Shown here piece after piece: positions 35,483-44,502 of a stretch of DNA of 64,000 nucleotides. Position 1 is the stretch's first letter. Each line of letters opens with the position of its first letter. The stretch spans positions 143,133-207,132 of the forward strand of contig JBNLAN010000022.1 in assembly GCA_050302175.1 (NCBI GenBank), given 5' to 3'. A model generated the notes under the pieces. That model worked only from the letters and a program-made list of their open reading frames with translations, did no database searches and was not told the origin of the DNA. The stretch comes from JBNLAN01 sp050302175 (lineage in GTDB: Bacteria > Pseudomonadota > Zetaproteobacteria > Mariprofundales > Mariprofundaceae). The translations under genes were made by a program, and so were the position numbers.

Positions 35483-36103
35483 TTACCTGGAAAGATCCAG
35501 CTTCGCCTGCAACCGATTCGCCCACTGACCGACTAGCTTCTCTGGCGACGGAACTCCCCGGACATACTGCTCAAGACTCACTGCCGCCTGACCGGTACCG
35601 CAAGGATTGATACGGCGAAACCACGAAAGATCAACCGACACATTCAGTGCCATACCATGGTATGCCACACCATGGCTGATGCGCAGCCCCATCGCCGCAA
35701 TCTTGCCCTCACCTGTCCAGACACCGGGAAAACCACACCTGCGCTTCGACTGCACGCCATAATCCGACAACAACGCCATACAGGCATCTTCCAACAGCTC
35801 CACATAGGTGCGCGGCGAGATGCCACAGGCACGAAGATTGATAACCGGATAGAGCATCAGCTGGCCCGGGCCGTGGAAGGTGGTCTCCCCGCCCCGGTCG
35901 GTGGCAACCAGCGGTGCGCCGAGATCGGGCTGGGTGCGATTGTCCACACCACGGCGGCCGGTGGTGTAAACCGGCCCGTGCTCGCAGCTCCAGATGATTT
36001 CGGATTCGTTACCGGCAGCGACCGCTGCCGCCCGCGCCTGCATGCGCTGCCACATCGGCAGATACTCCTGCCGCCCCAGCCACTGATGAGAGAGTTCGCT
36101 CAT
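35483..36103 (-). CDS. lipB: Octanoyl-ACP:protein N-octanoyltransferase
   Basis: 206 residues. First step of lipoic acid attachment. The family stretches RGGETTFHGPGQLMLYPVI near residue 70, GKIAAMGLRISHGVAYHGMALNV near residue 133 with the catalytic lysine, and NPCGTGQAAVSL with the catalytic cysteine near residue 168 are complete. Last gene of the minus-strand operon that begins with the dppB-like gene; 1 base separates it from the rhodanese gene. Confidence 0.95.
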   Translation of the reverse strand: MSELSHQWLGRQEYLPMWQRMQARAAAVAAGNESEIIWSCEHGPVYTTGRRGVDNRTQPDLGAPLVATDRGGETTFHGPGQLMLYPVINLRACGISPRTYVELLEDACMALLSDYGVQSKRRCGFPGVWTGEGKIAAMGLRISHGVAYHGMALNVSVDLSWFRRINPCGTGQAAVSLEQYVRGVPSPEKLVGQWANRLQAKLDLSR

Positions 36104-36104
36104 T

Positions 36105-36428
36105 TCAATACGTTCGCATGGAGGGATCAACCTCATCAGCCCAGCGCAGGATACCGCCGGAGAGATTCTTCACCCGGGTATAGCCTTTGGAGTTCAGAAA
36201 CCAGACTGCCTGAGCCGAGCGCCCGCCGATTTTGCAAAGCACCACCACATCGCGATCTTTCGGTATTTCGGCATAACGCAAAGGCAGAAGTGCCAACGGA
36301 ATCTCTATCGCCCCCTCAATGCGACAGATCGCGGTTTCCGCCGGTTCACGCACATCCAGCACCACCACACCGGAGCCGGAGTCCATCAAGGCCTTGAGCT
36401 CTTTGGGCGTCATCTCGTTCATTGCCAC
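36105..36428 (-). CDS. Single-domain rhodanese (sulfurtransferase-like) protein
   Basis: 107 residues. VVVLDVREPAETAICRIEGAIEIPL and the active-site loop LCKIGGRSAQAVWFL with the catalytic cysteine show a rhodanese fold, ending GGILRWADEVDP. GTG 36428 has AGGA at good distance, while ATG 36422 is the more usual-looking start. Such proteins carry persulfide sulfur; proximity to lipB, whose pathway needs sulfur insertion by LipA, may be relevant but is only inference. Confidence 0.85.
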   Translation of the reverse strand: MAMNEMTPKELKALMDSGSGVVVLDVREPAETAICRIEGAIEIPLALLPLRYAEIPKDRDVVVLCKIGGRSAQAVWFLNSKGYTRVKNLSGGILRWADEVDPSMRTY

Positions 36429-36441
36429 AATGTTCCTTCAA

Positions 36442-37320
36442 TCAGGCTGAGTAGATTTGCTGCACACCTTCCGGCTCGCACACCAGCAGCACATTGCAAC
36501 CGGCAGCGAGCGCTTTTTCGGCGGCATCGAACAGATCATCGCCAACTCCTTTCATGCAGAGATCATCGCTCCAGATATGCCCCTCGAAACCGAACTGCAC
36601 GCCCAACACACTCTTCAGCCAGTAATCGGAGAGTGTCGCCACGCAATTCTCCACCTGCGGATAGATCACATGCGCAGTCATGATATGACGCATCCCCTTT
36701 TGCACCAGTTGCCGGAACGGCTCCGCCTCGGCAAGCAGCGTGTTCAGCGGCGCATCCGCCTTCGGTACGGCCAGATGCGAATCTGCATCGGCACGGCCAT
36801 GCCCCGGGAAATGCTTGCCCACCCCTTCAATGCCGGCATCGCGCAAACCGGCAAGACAGGCTTCGCCAAGCCGGGTGACGACATCAATATCCGCGCCATA
36901 AGAGCGCTCACCGATAATGGCATGCCCGGCTGCATTGAACACATCAAGATCAGGGGCGCAGTTGTGGGTGAATCCAAGTGCTTTGAGCGCTTCGCCGACC
37001 CGTAGATTATCGGCATACACTGCCTTGTACGCTCCGTCAGGATCAGTGGCGAAATCCTCACCATACTGCGCCGCATGCCTGCGCCCGGAAAACGGCGGCC
37101 ACGGGATGCGATTGACCCTGCCACCCTCTTCATCAACCGCGGCCCACAAATCGCGCCCGGCAGCTTCTCTCGCCTCGGCCAACAGTGCCGCCACTTGGGC
37201 AGGCGATTCGATGTTGCGGGCAAACAGAATGACACCCAGCGGCGGACGATCTGCCAGCCACTGTCGCTCTTCACTCGATAACGTCTTGCCCTGCAGGCCA
37301 ATCAATAAACGTTCGTACAT
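36442..37320 (-). CDS. nagZ: Beta-N-acetylhexosaminidase NagZ
   Basis: 292 residues, GH3 family. Cytoplasmic enzyme that removes GlcNAc from anhydro-muropeptides during cell wall recycling. The signature KHFPGHGRADADSH near residue 165 holds the catalytic His-Asp pair, VDEEGGRVNRI and FTHNCAPDLDVF are typical, and the nucleophile aspartate lies in IWSDDLCMKG near residue 245. Shorter than E. coli NagZ (341) at the C-terminus. One base after the dppC-like gene, so co-transcribed with the peptide permeases. Confidence 0.9.
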   Translation of the reverse strand: MYERLLIGLQGKTLSSEERQWLADRPPLGVILFARNIESPAQVAALLAEAREAAGRDLWAAVDEEGGRVNRIPWPPFSGRRHAAQYGEDFATDPDGAYKAVYADNLRVGEALKALGFTHNCAPDLDVFNAAGHAIIGERSYGADIDVVTRLGEACLAGLRDAGIEGVGKHFPGHGRADADSHLAVPKADAPLNTLLAEAEPFRQLVQKGMRHIMTAHVIYPQVENCVATLSDYWLKSVLGVQFGFEGHIWSDDLCMKGVGDDLFDAAEKALAAGCNVLLVCEPEGVQQIYSA

Positions 37321-37321
37321 G

Positions 37322-38155
37322 CTATCCCCTGTTCGTTTCACGGCGCACATCCAGCACATCGCGCAATGCATCGCCCAGAATATTTACCGCCATCACCACC
37401 AGAAACAGTGCCGCACCCGGCAACAACACCAAGCTGGGCGACACCAGCATCAGGCGCGTGCCTTCGCGAATCATGGTGCCGAGCGAGGCATCGGGCGGCT
37501 GCACCCCCACGCCGAGAAACGACAACCCCGCCTCGCCGATCATTACGGCAGCAAGTCCGAAACTCGCCTCGATCAATAAAGGGGCTGCGATATTGGGCAA
37601 CAGATGCCGACCCGCGATGTAGAAGAAACCGGAACCACTGGCAATCGCAGCCTCCACGAAAGAAGCCGACTTGAGTGATAGCACCTGTGCACGGGCAAGC
37701 CGCGCAAAACCCACCCAACCGACAGCCACCAGCGCCATAATCAGATTCTCCACCCCCGGCCCCAGCATGGCAGCCAGCGCAATGGCAAGAAGAATACCGG
37801 GAAACGACAACACAATATCGGCCAGCCGCATCAGAAGCGCATCCGCACGCCCACCCAGCCAGGCCGAAGTGATACCGAGCATAACACCAAGGCTGCCGCC
37901 GCACAGCACTACCGCTACACCCACGAACAGAGATAATCTTAAGCCTTCAGCAAGGCGCGCCAGCACATCACGACCCAGTTCATCGCAACCGAATGGATGC
38001 GCAAAACTCGCCCCGGCCAGCACTGCATCAAGATCAACTGCATGCCCATCTGCCCCATGCACAAGCGCCGCCAGCAACATCGCGGCGGGTAGCAACAGGC
38101 AGCCGGAGACCAGCCACAGGGCCGGACCACTCATCTGTGAGAAAAGTTTCCTCAT
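37322..38155 (-). CDS. Peptide/nickel-type ABC transporter permease, DppC-like
   Basis: 277 residues, about six helices, BPD_transp_1 permease. The N-terminal DGHAVDLDAVLAGASFAHPFGCDELGRDVLARL is the DppC-type periplasmic stretch, and the EAA loop reads EAAIASGSGFFYIAGRHLLPNI. It forms a heterodimer with the next gene's product. It overlaps the dppB-like gene by ATGA. No ATPase or binding protein is in the operon, so these must come from elsewhere. Confidence 0.85.
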   Translation of the reverse strand: MRKLFSQMSGPALWLVSGCLLLPAAMLLAALVHGADGHAVDLDAVLAGASFAHPFGCDELGRDVLARLAEGLRLSLFVGVAVVLCGGSLGVMLGITSAWLGGRADALLMRLADIVLSFPGILLAIALAAMLGPGVENLIMALVAVGWVGFARLARAQVLSLKSASFVEAAIASGSGFFYIAGRHLLPNIAAPLLIEASFGLAAVMIGEAGLSFLGVGVQPPDASLGTMIREGTRLMLVSPSLVLLPGAALFLVVMAVNILGDALRDVLDVRRETNRG

Positions 38156-39081
38156 GCGCTTTTTCCGCGCTGCCGCGGATCGAGCAGCAAATTAAGGATA
38201 TCGGCCAGAAGATTGGCCAACACATAGACCGAGGCGATCAGCAACACGCAACCCTGCACCAGCGGATAATCGCGGCGCTGAATGGCCTCGATGGTAAGCA
38301 GGCCGAGCCCCGGCCAGTCGAACACGGTTTCGGTGATCACAGCACCGCCCAGCACCGCCCCCATCTGCAGTGCAAACATCGTTACCACCGGAATCGCCGC
38401 CATACGGGCAGCATGCCGCCACCACAACAGATGTTCGGGCACCCCCATGGCGCGCGCGGTACGAATGGAATCGGCACTCATCGCCTCCAGCCACGAAGAA
38501 CGGGCCATGCGCGAGAGCACAGCTGCCAGCGCCGTGCCGAGCGTAATCATCGGCAGCACGATGCTGCCCGGCGCCTGCATGCCGGAGACCGGCAACCAGC
38601 CAAGACCCACCGCGAAGACCAGCATCAACACCGGCCCCAGCCAGAAATTGGGAATGGATACACCCAGCAGCGAAAAGCTCATCGCCGCCATATCACGAGA
38701 CGACCCTGCATGGCGGGCGGCGATGTAGCCAAGCGGCAGTGCCAAAAAGAGCGCCAGCAGCAGACTGGCCACCGCAAGCTCTGCGGTAGCAGGCGCCCGC
38801 TCCATGATGCGCTCCAGCACCGGGCGACCATCCACAATCGAACTTCCCCAGTCACCGCCAACAAGCCCGGCAAGATATTGACCGTATTGAACATGTACCG
38901 GCTCATCCAGATGCAGCGCCTGACGTAGCGCTTCACGATCGGCGGCCATGGCGGTCTCGCCGAGCAGCGCATCCACCGGGTCGCCCGGCACCAGATGCAG
39001 CAACAAAAACACAAGGGTTGCCACCCCAAACAGGGTCGGCACCGCCTGCAACACGCGCATGATAACGATTTTCCCCAGCAT
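38152..39081 (-). CDS. Peptide/nickel-type ABC transporter permease, DppB-like
   Basis: 309 residues, about six helices. PTLFGVATLVFLLLHLVPGDPVDALLG is the DppB-type N-terminus, and the EAA loop is RTARAMGVPEHLLWWRHAARMAAIP near residue 205. First gene of a five-gene operon (dppB, dppC, nagZ, rhodanese, lipB). The pairing with nagZ suggests uptake of wall peptides, but substrate choice depends on the missing binding protein. A start at M8 (39060) is an alternative. Confidence 0.85.
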   Translation of the reverse strand: MLGKIVIMRVLQAVPTLFGVATLVFLLLHLVPGDPVDALLGETAMAADREALRQALHLDEPVHVQYGQYLAGLVGGDWGSSIVDGRPVLERIMERAPATAELAVASLLLALFLALPLGYIAARHAGSSRDMAAMSFSLLGVSIPNFWLGPVLMLVFAVGLGWLPVSGMQAPGSIVLPMITLGTALAAVLSRMARSSWLEAMSADSIRTARAMGVPEHLLWWRHAARMAAIPVVTMFALQMGAVLGGAVITETVFDWPGLGLLTIEAIQRRDYPLVQGCVLLIASVYVLANLLADILNLLLDPRQRGKSA

Positions 39082-39131
39082 GCAGCGAGCCTATCGGAGC
39101 ACAACAAAAGATGGAATGGATTCACAGCACA

Positions 39132-39161
39132 GCCCGCCGTTGCTCAAATTCTCTCCAACCA
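39132..39161 (+). repeat. 30-base repeat, copy 1 of 2
   Basis: A 30-base sequence identical except for one base (A here, G in the other copy) to 43471-43500, where it forms the last codons of surA. It starts GCCCGCCGTTGCTCAA and ends CTCTCCAACCA. Here it is intergenic, just before three inverted repeats. Confidence 0.85.
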
Positions 39162-39180
39162 TCCCGCTGCAGAGCAGCCA

Positions 39181-39315
39181 TCTTTGCGAGACAGGCAAAG
39201 AAAATAGCGCAGTAACACGCGCCCTTTGGCTGACTTGCAAAGATGGGAACACAAAGGGCGCGCTGCCTACGGGGCGCACTTTCTTGGTTCTTCTTTATGC
39301 GAGTAAAGAAGAACC
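39181..39315. repeat. Cluster of three inverted repeats between dppB and ubiG
   Basis: Three hairpins in a row: TCTTTGC/GCAAAGA (39181-39201, 7-base loop), CGCGCCCTTTG/CAAAGGGCGCG (39218-39262, 23-base loop) and GGTTCTTCTTT/AAAGAAGAACC (39286-39315, 8-base loop). The last two have perfect 11-bp stems. They fill most of the 309-base gap 39082-39390, which holds no gene. They resemble repetitive extragenic palindromes; no T-run follows, so termination is not the obvious role. Confidence 0.7.
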
Positions 39316-39390
39316 CTTCGGCTCTGACTGAATTGATTACAATGAACTCGCGCTTGCCATCATTCCACCCCGCCAGCATTCTTTCGCAAC

Positions 39391-40098
39391 ATGCAACAGC
39401 ACTTTGATCCGGATGAAATTGCCAAGTTCGAAGCCATGGCCGAAGAGTGGTGGGATGAGAAGGGGAAATTCAAACCCCTGCATCGCATCAACCCGCTCAG
39501 GCTGGACTACATCGATACCAACGCAGGGCTGAGCGGCAAAACAGTGCTGGATGTCGGCTGCGGCGGCGGCCTTTTGGCCGAGAACATGGCAATCCGCGGT
39601 GCCAGGGTCACTGGCATCGACCGCTCGGAGAAGGCGCTGGGCGTGGCCCGCGCGCATGCAGCGAAGAGCGGTGCGGCAGTCGAATACATTTCGGCGGATG
39701 CCGAGACCTGGGCCAGGGATCATGCTGGCACTTACGACATCATCACCTGCCTGGAGGTGCTGGAGCATGTGCCGAATGTGGCGCGCACAATAAAGGCCTG
39801 CGCCGACATGCTGAAACCGGGCGGAGCCTTCTTTTTTGCCACCCTGAACCGAACACCGAAATCTTATCTTATGGCAATCATCGGTGCTGAATATGTGCTC
39901 GGCTGGCTGCCAAAGGGCACGCACGAATATCGCAAATTCATCCGCCCTTCCGAACTGATCAGCGCGGTACGCGCAGCACCCCTTTCGCCCAGTGAACTCA
40001 AGGGCATGAGCTTTCAAATGCTGCAGGACCGTTTTGTACTCTCCGATGACCTTGATGTGAACTATCTCGGCTGGGCCAGCAAACCGGCAAGCGCCTGA
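39391..40098 (+). CDS. ubiG: Ubiquinone biosynthesis O-methyltransferase UbiG
   Basis: 235 residues. Carries out both O-methylations in ubiquinone synthesis. The N-terminal KFEAMAEEWWDEKGKFKPLHRINPLRLDYI is the UbiG signature, followed by VLDVGCGGGLLAENMA, GIDRSEKALGVAR and CLEVLEHVPN. The C-terminal GTHEYRKFIRPSEL is also typical. First gene of a plus-strand run with lptD 9 bases downstream. Confidence 0.95.
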   Translation: MQQHFDPDEIAKFEAMAEEWWDEKGKFKPLHRINPLRLDYIDTNAGLSGKTVLDVGCGGGLLAENMAIRGARVTGIDRSEKALGVARAHAAKSGAAVEYISADAETWARDHAGTYDIITCLEVLEHVPNVARTIKACADMLKPGGAFFFATLNRTPKSYLMAIIGAEYVLGWLPKGTHEYRKFIRPSELISAVRAAPLSPSELKGMSFQMLQDRFVLSDDLDVNYLGWASKPASA

Positions 40099-40107
40099 GC
40101 TGACACA

Positions 40108-42120
40108 ATGCAGCACTCCCTCCGGCGGGTATCGCAGGCCTGTGCTCTTGCACTACTGCTGCTAACGCTTTCTCCAAATGACTCCCGGAGCGAAGAGATC
40201 AATCTCTCTGCCGACAACGTCATCCGGGATCCTAACGGCATCATTACTGCCACAGGCAGCGTCATCATCGAATCTCCAAAGGCCCGCGTTGAGGCAGACA
40301 GGGTTCGCATGGATATCAGCAGCGGAGAGGGCGAACTTGAACATGCCACCATCATTCAGCCAGACGGTGAACGCATTTATTTCGAAAATATCCAGCGTAC
40401 CGACACAGGTACCTACCGCGGCGACAGCATCTATTTCACCACCTGCCCCCCTGACAACGAAGCCTGGGGCCTGCGCGCCGCATCCGCTGAATACGACCCG
40501 GAAGAGGGGCTTGTCACCGCAAGGCATGCCCGCTTTGAGCTTGCTGGAATTCCACTTATCTACAGCCCCTACTGGCAGCAACCGATGCGTCGAAAATCGG
40601 GGCTGCTGCTACCCGAGTTTCACACCGGCAAACGGCGCGGCACCGAGTTCGGGCTGCCAGTCTATTGGGCCGTTGCCCCGGACTGGGACATCACTCTCAC
40701 GCCGTACAATATGTCGGCACGCGGATTCATGCCGAAACTGGAGTTGCGGCATGCAAGCGAAGCAGGCTCCGAGCTCCTGAATATCGAGGGGATCAATGAC
40801 CGGGTGGTCTCCAACCAGCGCAGCCGTATTTCCGGTCAGATTGATCACGCGCTCGGGTGGAATGTGCACTTCATGGCGGAGGGGGAGCATATCAGCGACC
40901 ATGGCTATCTTGCAGATCTCTCCAGCGACCCCAAGGATGCCGCACGAAGCTTTCTGCAAAGCACCGCCGGCCTCTACTGGCGTGGAGAGGCTTCCGAATG
41001 GAAACTTTATGCCGCCAATCAGCAAAACCTTTTGCTGCCAAACGACAAGAGCACGTTGCAGATTCTGCCGCGATTCGAAAGCAGCTCCACCACGACGGAA
41101 GCATGGCATGGTATCATCCCCCATTTCGATCAGCAGAGTACCCGCTTCATGCGCAAAATCGGCGTCGATGGCTGGCGCGCAGATCTCCACCCCTACCTGG
41201 AGATTCCCATGCAGGCCTACAACGGCGCCCTGCGCTCCACCGCCACACTTGGCGGCCACTTCACCCGCTACTGGTTGCAGGATACGGTAAACAACCGCAC
41301 ACCCTCCCGAAGCAGCTACGAGGCCAGTCTTGAAACCAGCACCGTTTTCGAACGCATCAGCGACGACCACCTGTGGCGGCATACCATCGAACCGACGCTG
41401 CGCTACGACTATATCCAGGCGCCGGATCAGGCCACGCTGCCGAATTTTGATTCGGCGCTTTCCACTCTCTCAATGAGCAACCTGCTTTCGGGCAATCGCT
41501 TCTCCGGCCATGACCGGATCGAAAAAGCCAATCGCATCAGCTTCCTGCTCGGCACCCGTCTCGAAACCAAGGACTCGCTCACCACCGGCTCCCGACAGCT
41601 ACTACAGATGCGCGCCGGCGTCTCTTATGATATCCGCCCGCAACAGATCGACCCGGCACTCCAGCCAGTGGCGGTGCGCCCATACAGCAACCTGCTCACT
41701 GACCTGGTCTGGACACCCTGGACTCCATTGCGCATCTCCGCCTCCGGCCAATATAACCCGGTCGGTCATTTCTGGACCACAAGCAGCACCGCGCTCGCAT
41801 GGCATGCAGAGAGCGGCCATCTCCTCGAGATCAGCCATCAATACACCGATGCGCGCTATGCCAACCCTGTCAGCACCCTGACCGGCCAGCTCAACCTGCA
41901 CGTTGCCAGTCGCTGGGATCTCCACGGGCAGGCAGTTTATGATCGGCTGCTGAAATTGATGCAGGAGAGCACAGCAGGTATTCGTTATACGCACCCGTGC
42001 TGGAATTTCGACATTGAGGGCTACCGTACCTATCGCGCCGACAGCACCGGCACGGCCAAGGCGGACTACGGCTTCCATTTCTTGATCGAATTCAAAAGCC
42101 TCGGTAGCGTCGGCACCTGA
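40108..42120 (+). CDS. lptD: LPS-assembly protein LptD
   Basis: 670 residues. Outer-membrane beta-barrel that inserts LPS into the outer leaflet with LptE. A signal peptide (about residues 1-28) is followed by an OstA jellyroll domain (SADNVIRDPNGIITATGSVIIES, VEADRVRMD) and the LptD barrel domain (SPYWQQPMRRKSGLLLPEF near residue 155, then alternating aromatic strands to the end). It is shorter than E. coli LptD (784), mostly in the barrel loops. The mature part has two clear cysteines, one in the jellyroll domain (TTCPPD) and one in the barrel (HPCWNF). The order lptD-surA-pdxA is conserved with E. coli. Confidence 0.95.
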   Translation: MQHSLRRVSQACALALLLLTLSPNDSRSEEINLSADNVIRDPNGIITATGSVIIESPKARVEADRVRMDISSGEGELEHATIIQPDGERIYFENIQRTDTGTYRGDSIYFTTCPPDNEAWGLRAASAEYDPEEGLVTARHARFELAGIPLIYSPYWQQPMRRKSGLLLPEFHTGKRRGTEFGLPVYWAVAPDWDITLTPYNMSARGFMPKLELRHASEAGSELLNIEGINDRVVSNQRSRISGQIDHALGWNVHFMAEGEHISDHGYLADLSSDPKDAARSFLQSTAGLYWRGEASEWKLYAANQQNLLLPNDKSTLQILPRFESSSTTTEAWHGIIPHFDQQSTRFMRKIGVDGWRADLHPYLEIPMQAYNGALRSTATLGGHFTRYWLQDTVNNRTPSRSSYEASLETSTVFERISDDHLWRHTIEPTLRYDYIQAPDQATLPNFDSALSTLSMSNLLSGNRFSGHDRIEKANRISFLLGTRLETKDSLTTGSRQLLQMRAGVSYDIRPQQIDPALQPVAVRPYSNLLTDLVWTPWTPLRISASGQYNPVGHFWTTSSTALAWHAESGHLLEISHQYTDARYANPVSTLTGQLNLHVASRWDLHGQAVYDRLLKLMQESTAGIRYTHPCWNFDIEGYRTYRADSTGTAKADYGFHFLIEFKSLGSVGT

Positions 42121-42167
42121 CTATTCCCCCGCTACAATCGATTCGTAGGTATTCTATTGGAGGTAAC

Positions 42168-43508
42168 ATGCCATCGCTTATTGCCCTGACGCTGGCATTG
42201 CTGTGCTTTGCATTCCCGGCCCGCGCAGAGGTTATCGATGCGCTGGCGGCTACCATCAATGGTGAAGCAATCACCTGCTATCAGGTTGAGAAAAGCTACG
42301 AAGATCTCTTACGCCAGTTGCAACAAACCGGCCAGAAGAAATCATCGCTTCCGGAAGAGAGCATCTTGAGAAAGCGAGCGCTCGATGCGCGCATTACACT
42401 AACCCTGCAGCTACAACAGGCCCGGCAACTGGAGCTTTCAACCAGCGATGAGGATATTGACCGCACCATTGCCAATATTGAAACCAATAACGGGATACCG
42501 GCAGGGCGATTGCCGGAGGTGCTGAAAACGCAGGGGATCGACTACGACGAATACCGGGAGACCCTGCGCGACCAGCTGACCATCAGTAAACTGGTTAATC
42601 TCGACGTACGCTCGAAAATCCAGATCAGCGAAGAGGCGATGCGCGAATTTTACCGCAAAAATATCACCAACCCCAAACCGGTACGTGAAATTCATCTGGC
42701 TCAGGTCTATATCGCACTGCCGCTTGATCCCAAGCCTGAGGAAGTGGCGGCAACGCGCAAAAAAGCCCTTTCTGTGCAAAAAGCGGCCAAACAAGGGAAA
42801 AACTTTTCGCGTATCGTCGCCCTGAATTCGGATGCTCCCGATGCACGCAGTGGCGGCGATATGGGCTGGGTGCAAGCTGGCGCCCTCTCGCCACAATTTG
42901 CTTCGGTCGCTGCGTTGCCCGCAGGCGGCGTCAGTGATCCCCTGCGGTCAAGTGCAGGCTTTCATATCATCAAGGTACTGGAGGAGCGCTGGAAAAAGCC
43001 GGAGACCAAGGGCCGGAGCTACGATGAGGTGCATGCCCGTCATATCCTGCTAAAAATCCCCACCGATGCCGACACCGCCACACGCGCCAAAATTCGTTAC
43101 CGGGCAGAAAATATTGCCCGCGAAATGAGCAAGGCCGACGACGAAGAGTTTGCCACACGTGCCAAAGAGGTTTCGCAAGGCCCGAGCGCACCACGAGGCG
43201 GCGACCTTGGCTGGTTCCAGCGCGGGCAGATGGTTCCGGAATTTGAAAAGAAGGTCTTCGCAATGAAAGAGGGAGAGACCAGCGGTATCGTCGAAACACA
43301 ATTTGGTCTGCATATCATCCGGCTTATCGAGCGGCGACATGTCGACCCCAACTCGTTCGAGGCACATCGCGAACGCATCAAAGAGACCCTGCTCAACATC
43401 GATATGCAGGAACGCGTACCGCGCTGGCTGGCCGGGCTGAAGGCAAGGGCAACCATCGAGCAATTCAAATGCCCGCCGTTGCTCAAGTTCTCTCCAACCA
43501 GCAAGTAA
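42168..43508 (+). CDS. surA: Periplasmic chaperone and peptidyl-prolyl isomerase SurA
   Basis: 446 residues. A signal peptide (cleavage after PARA) is followed by the SurA N-terminal chaperone domain (DALAATINGEAITCYQVE) and two parvulin domains (about 185-275 and 285-390, the latter with VHARHILLKI and GGDLGWFQRGQMVPEFE). It escorts outer-membrane proteins such as LptD to the BAM machinery. The last ten codons lie in a 30-base repeat also found at 39132, so the C-terminal tail KCPPLLKFSPTSK is probably foreign. The start has GGAGG 6 bases upstream. Confidence 0.9.
   Translation: MPSLIALTLALLCFAFPARAEVIDALAATINGEAITCYQVEKSYEDLLRQLQQTGQKKSSLPEESILRKRALDARITLTLQLQQARQLELSTSDEDIDRTIANIETNNGIPAGRLPEVLKTQGIDYDEYRETLRDQLTISKLVNLDVRSKIQISEEAMREFYRKNITNPKPVREIHLAQVYIALPLDPKPEEVAATRKKALSVQKAAKQGKNFSRIVALNSDAPDARSGGDMGWVQAGALSPQFASVAALPAGGVSDPLRSSAGFHIIKVLEERWKKPETKGRSYDEVHARHILLKIPTDADTATRAKIRYRAENIAREMSKADDEEFATRAKEVSQGPSAPRGGDLGWFQRGQMVPEFEKKVFAMKEGETSGIVETQFGLHIIRLIERRHVDPNSFEAHRERIKETLLNIDMQERVPRWLAGLKARATIEQFKCPPLLKFSPTSK
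43471..43500 (+). repeat. 30-base repeat, copy 2 of 2, inside the surA 3' end
   Basis: One mismatch to 39132-39161. In the surA frame it encodes CPPLLKFSPT, followed by SK and the stop. A repeat forming a protein end suggests insertion of a small mobile repeat at the gene's 3' end, or formation of new gene tail by it. Confidence 0.85.
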
Positions 43509-43509
43509 C

Positions 43510-44502
43510 GTGCAGGCCCCGCTGCTGCTAACCCCGGGGGAACCGGCCGGTATCGGCCCGGATTGCGTGCTGCGCGCCTGGCAGCACAACCCTGCGCAGT
43601 TTGATGATATCTGCATCGTTGCCCCACCTGCATGGATTACCGGCAGGGCCAGCGACATTGGTATCGCTGTCGAGATCGAACGCAGCGATACCCCCAAAAC
43701 GCCATCGGCATCCGGCACCCTCTGCTGCTGGAATCCTGTGGCGAATCCTGTTCCCGATGTGCGCCCCGGCATCCCGACAGAAGCGGCCTCGCCCATCGTC
43801 ATCGGCTCTATTGAGGCGGCAGCAAAAGCCTGCATGGATCAACGTGCAAGCGGGCTTGTCACCGGCCCCATCGAGAAATCGGTGCTTAAGGCTGCGGGCT
43901 TTGTCTTCCCCGGCCACACCGAATTTCTGGCCAATATCGCGGGGGTGGATCGCGTGGTGATGATGCTGGCTTCCGAAGCGCTTCGCATTGCTCTGCTCAC
44001 CACGCACATGGCGCTGAAAGATGTTCCCGATACACTCTCTATTGAAGAGACTCGCGAGATTATCCGCATCACGCATGTCGACCTGCGCAGCAAATTCGGC
44101 CTCACCAATCCCCGGATCGCACTCTGTGCTTTGAACCCGCATGCAGGCGAATCCGGCCACTTCGGTCGCGAGGAGATTGAAATTCTTCTGCCGGCAGCCG
44201 AGCAGGCACAGACCGATGGAATCGATATCTCCGCGCCTTTGGCAGCCGACAGCCTTTTCTCTCCCGAGTCACGCACGCAATACGATGCCATCATCTGCTG
44301 CTACCACGATCAGGGGCTGATTCCGATCAAGGCGCTCTCTTTTGGCGAGGCGGTGAATGTCACCCTCGGGCTGCCGTTTATCCGTACCAGTGTTGATCAC
44401 GGCACTGCACTGAGCCGTGCAGGCGGAAATGATGTGCGCTATAGTAGCCTTATTGCCGCCATCACCATGGCAAGGCAAATGAACCAACGGAGGAATGCGT
44501 AG
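43510..44502 (+). CDS. pdxA: 4-hydroxythreonine-4-phosphate dehydrogenase
   Basis: 330 residues. NAD enzyme of pyridoxal phosphate synthesis. LLTPGEPAGIGPDCVLRAW at the N-terminus, LVTGPIEKSVLKAAGFVFPGHTEFLA near residue 117, CALNPHAGESGHFGREE near residue 200 and the C-terminal CCYHDQGLIPIKAL near residue 258 and TSVDHGTA are conserved. The start is GTG 43510, one base after the surA stop. PLP is also the cofactor of the WecE enzyme at 6563. Confidence 0.95.
   Translation: MQAPLLLTPGEPAGIGPDCVLRAWQHNPAQFDDICIVAPPAWITGRASDIGIAVEIERSDTPKTPSASGTLCCWNPVANPVPDVRPGIPTEAASPIVIGSIEAAAKACMDQRASGLVTGPIEKSVLKAAGFVFPGHTEFLANIAGVDRVVMMLASEALRIALLTTHMALKDVPDTLSIEETREIIRITHVDLRSKFGLTNPRIALCALNPHAGESGHFGREEIEILLPAAEQAQTDGIDISAPLAADSLFSPESRTQYDAIICCYHDQGLIPIKALSFGEAVNVTLGLPFIRTSVDHGTALSRAGGNDVRYSSLIAAITMARQMNQRRNA

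Noticed and set aside
37993..38928. Plus-strand frame of 311 codons opposite the dppB/dppC genes
   Set aside because: Very rich in His, Gln and Arg; a shadow of membrane-protein codons on the other strand.
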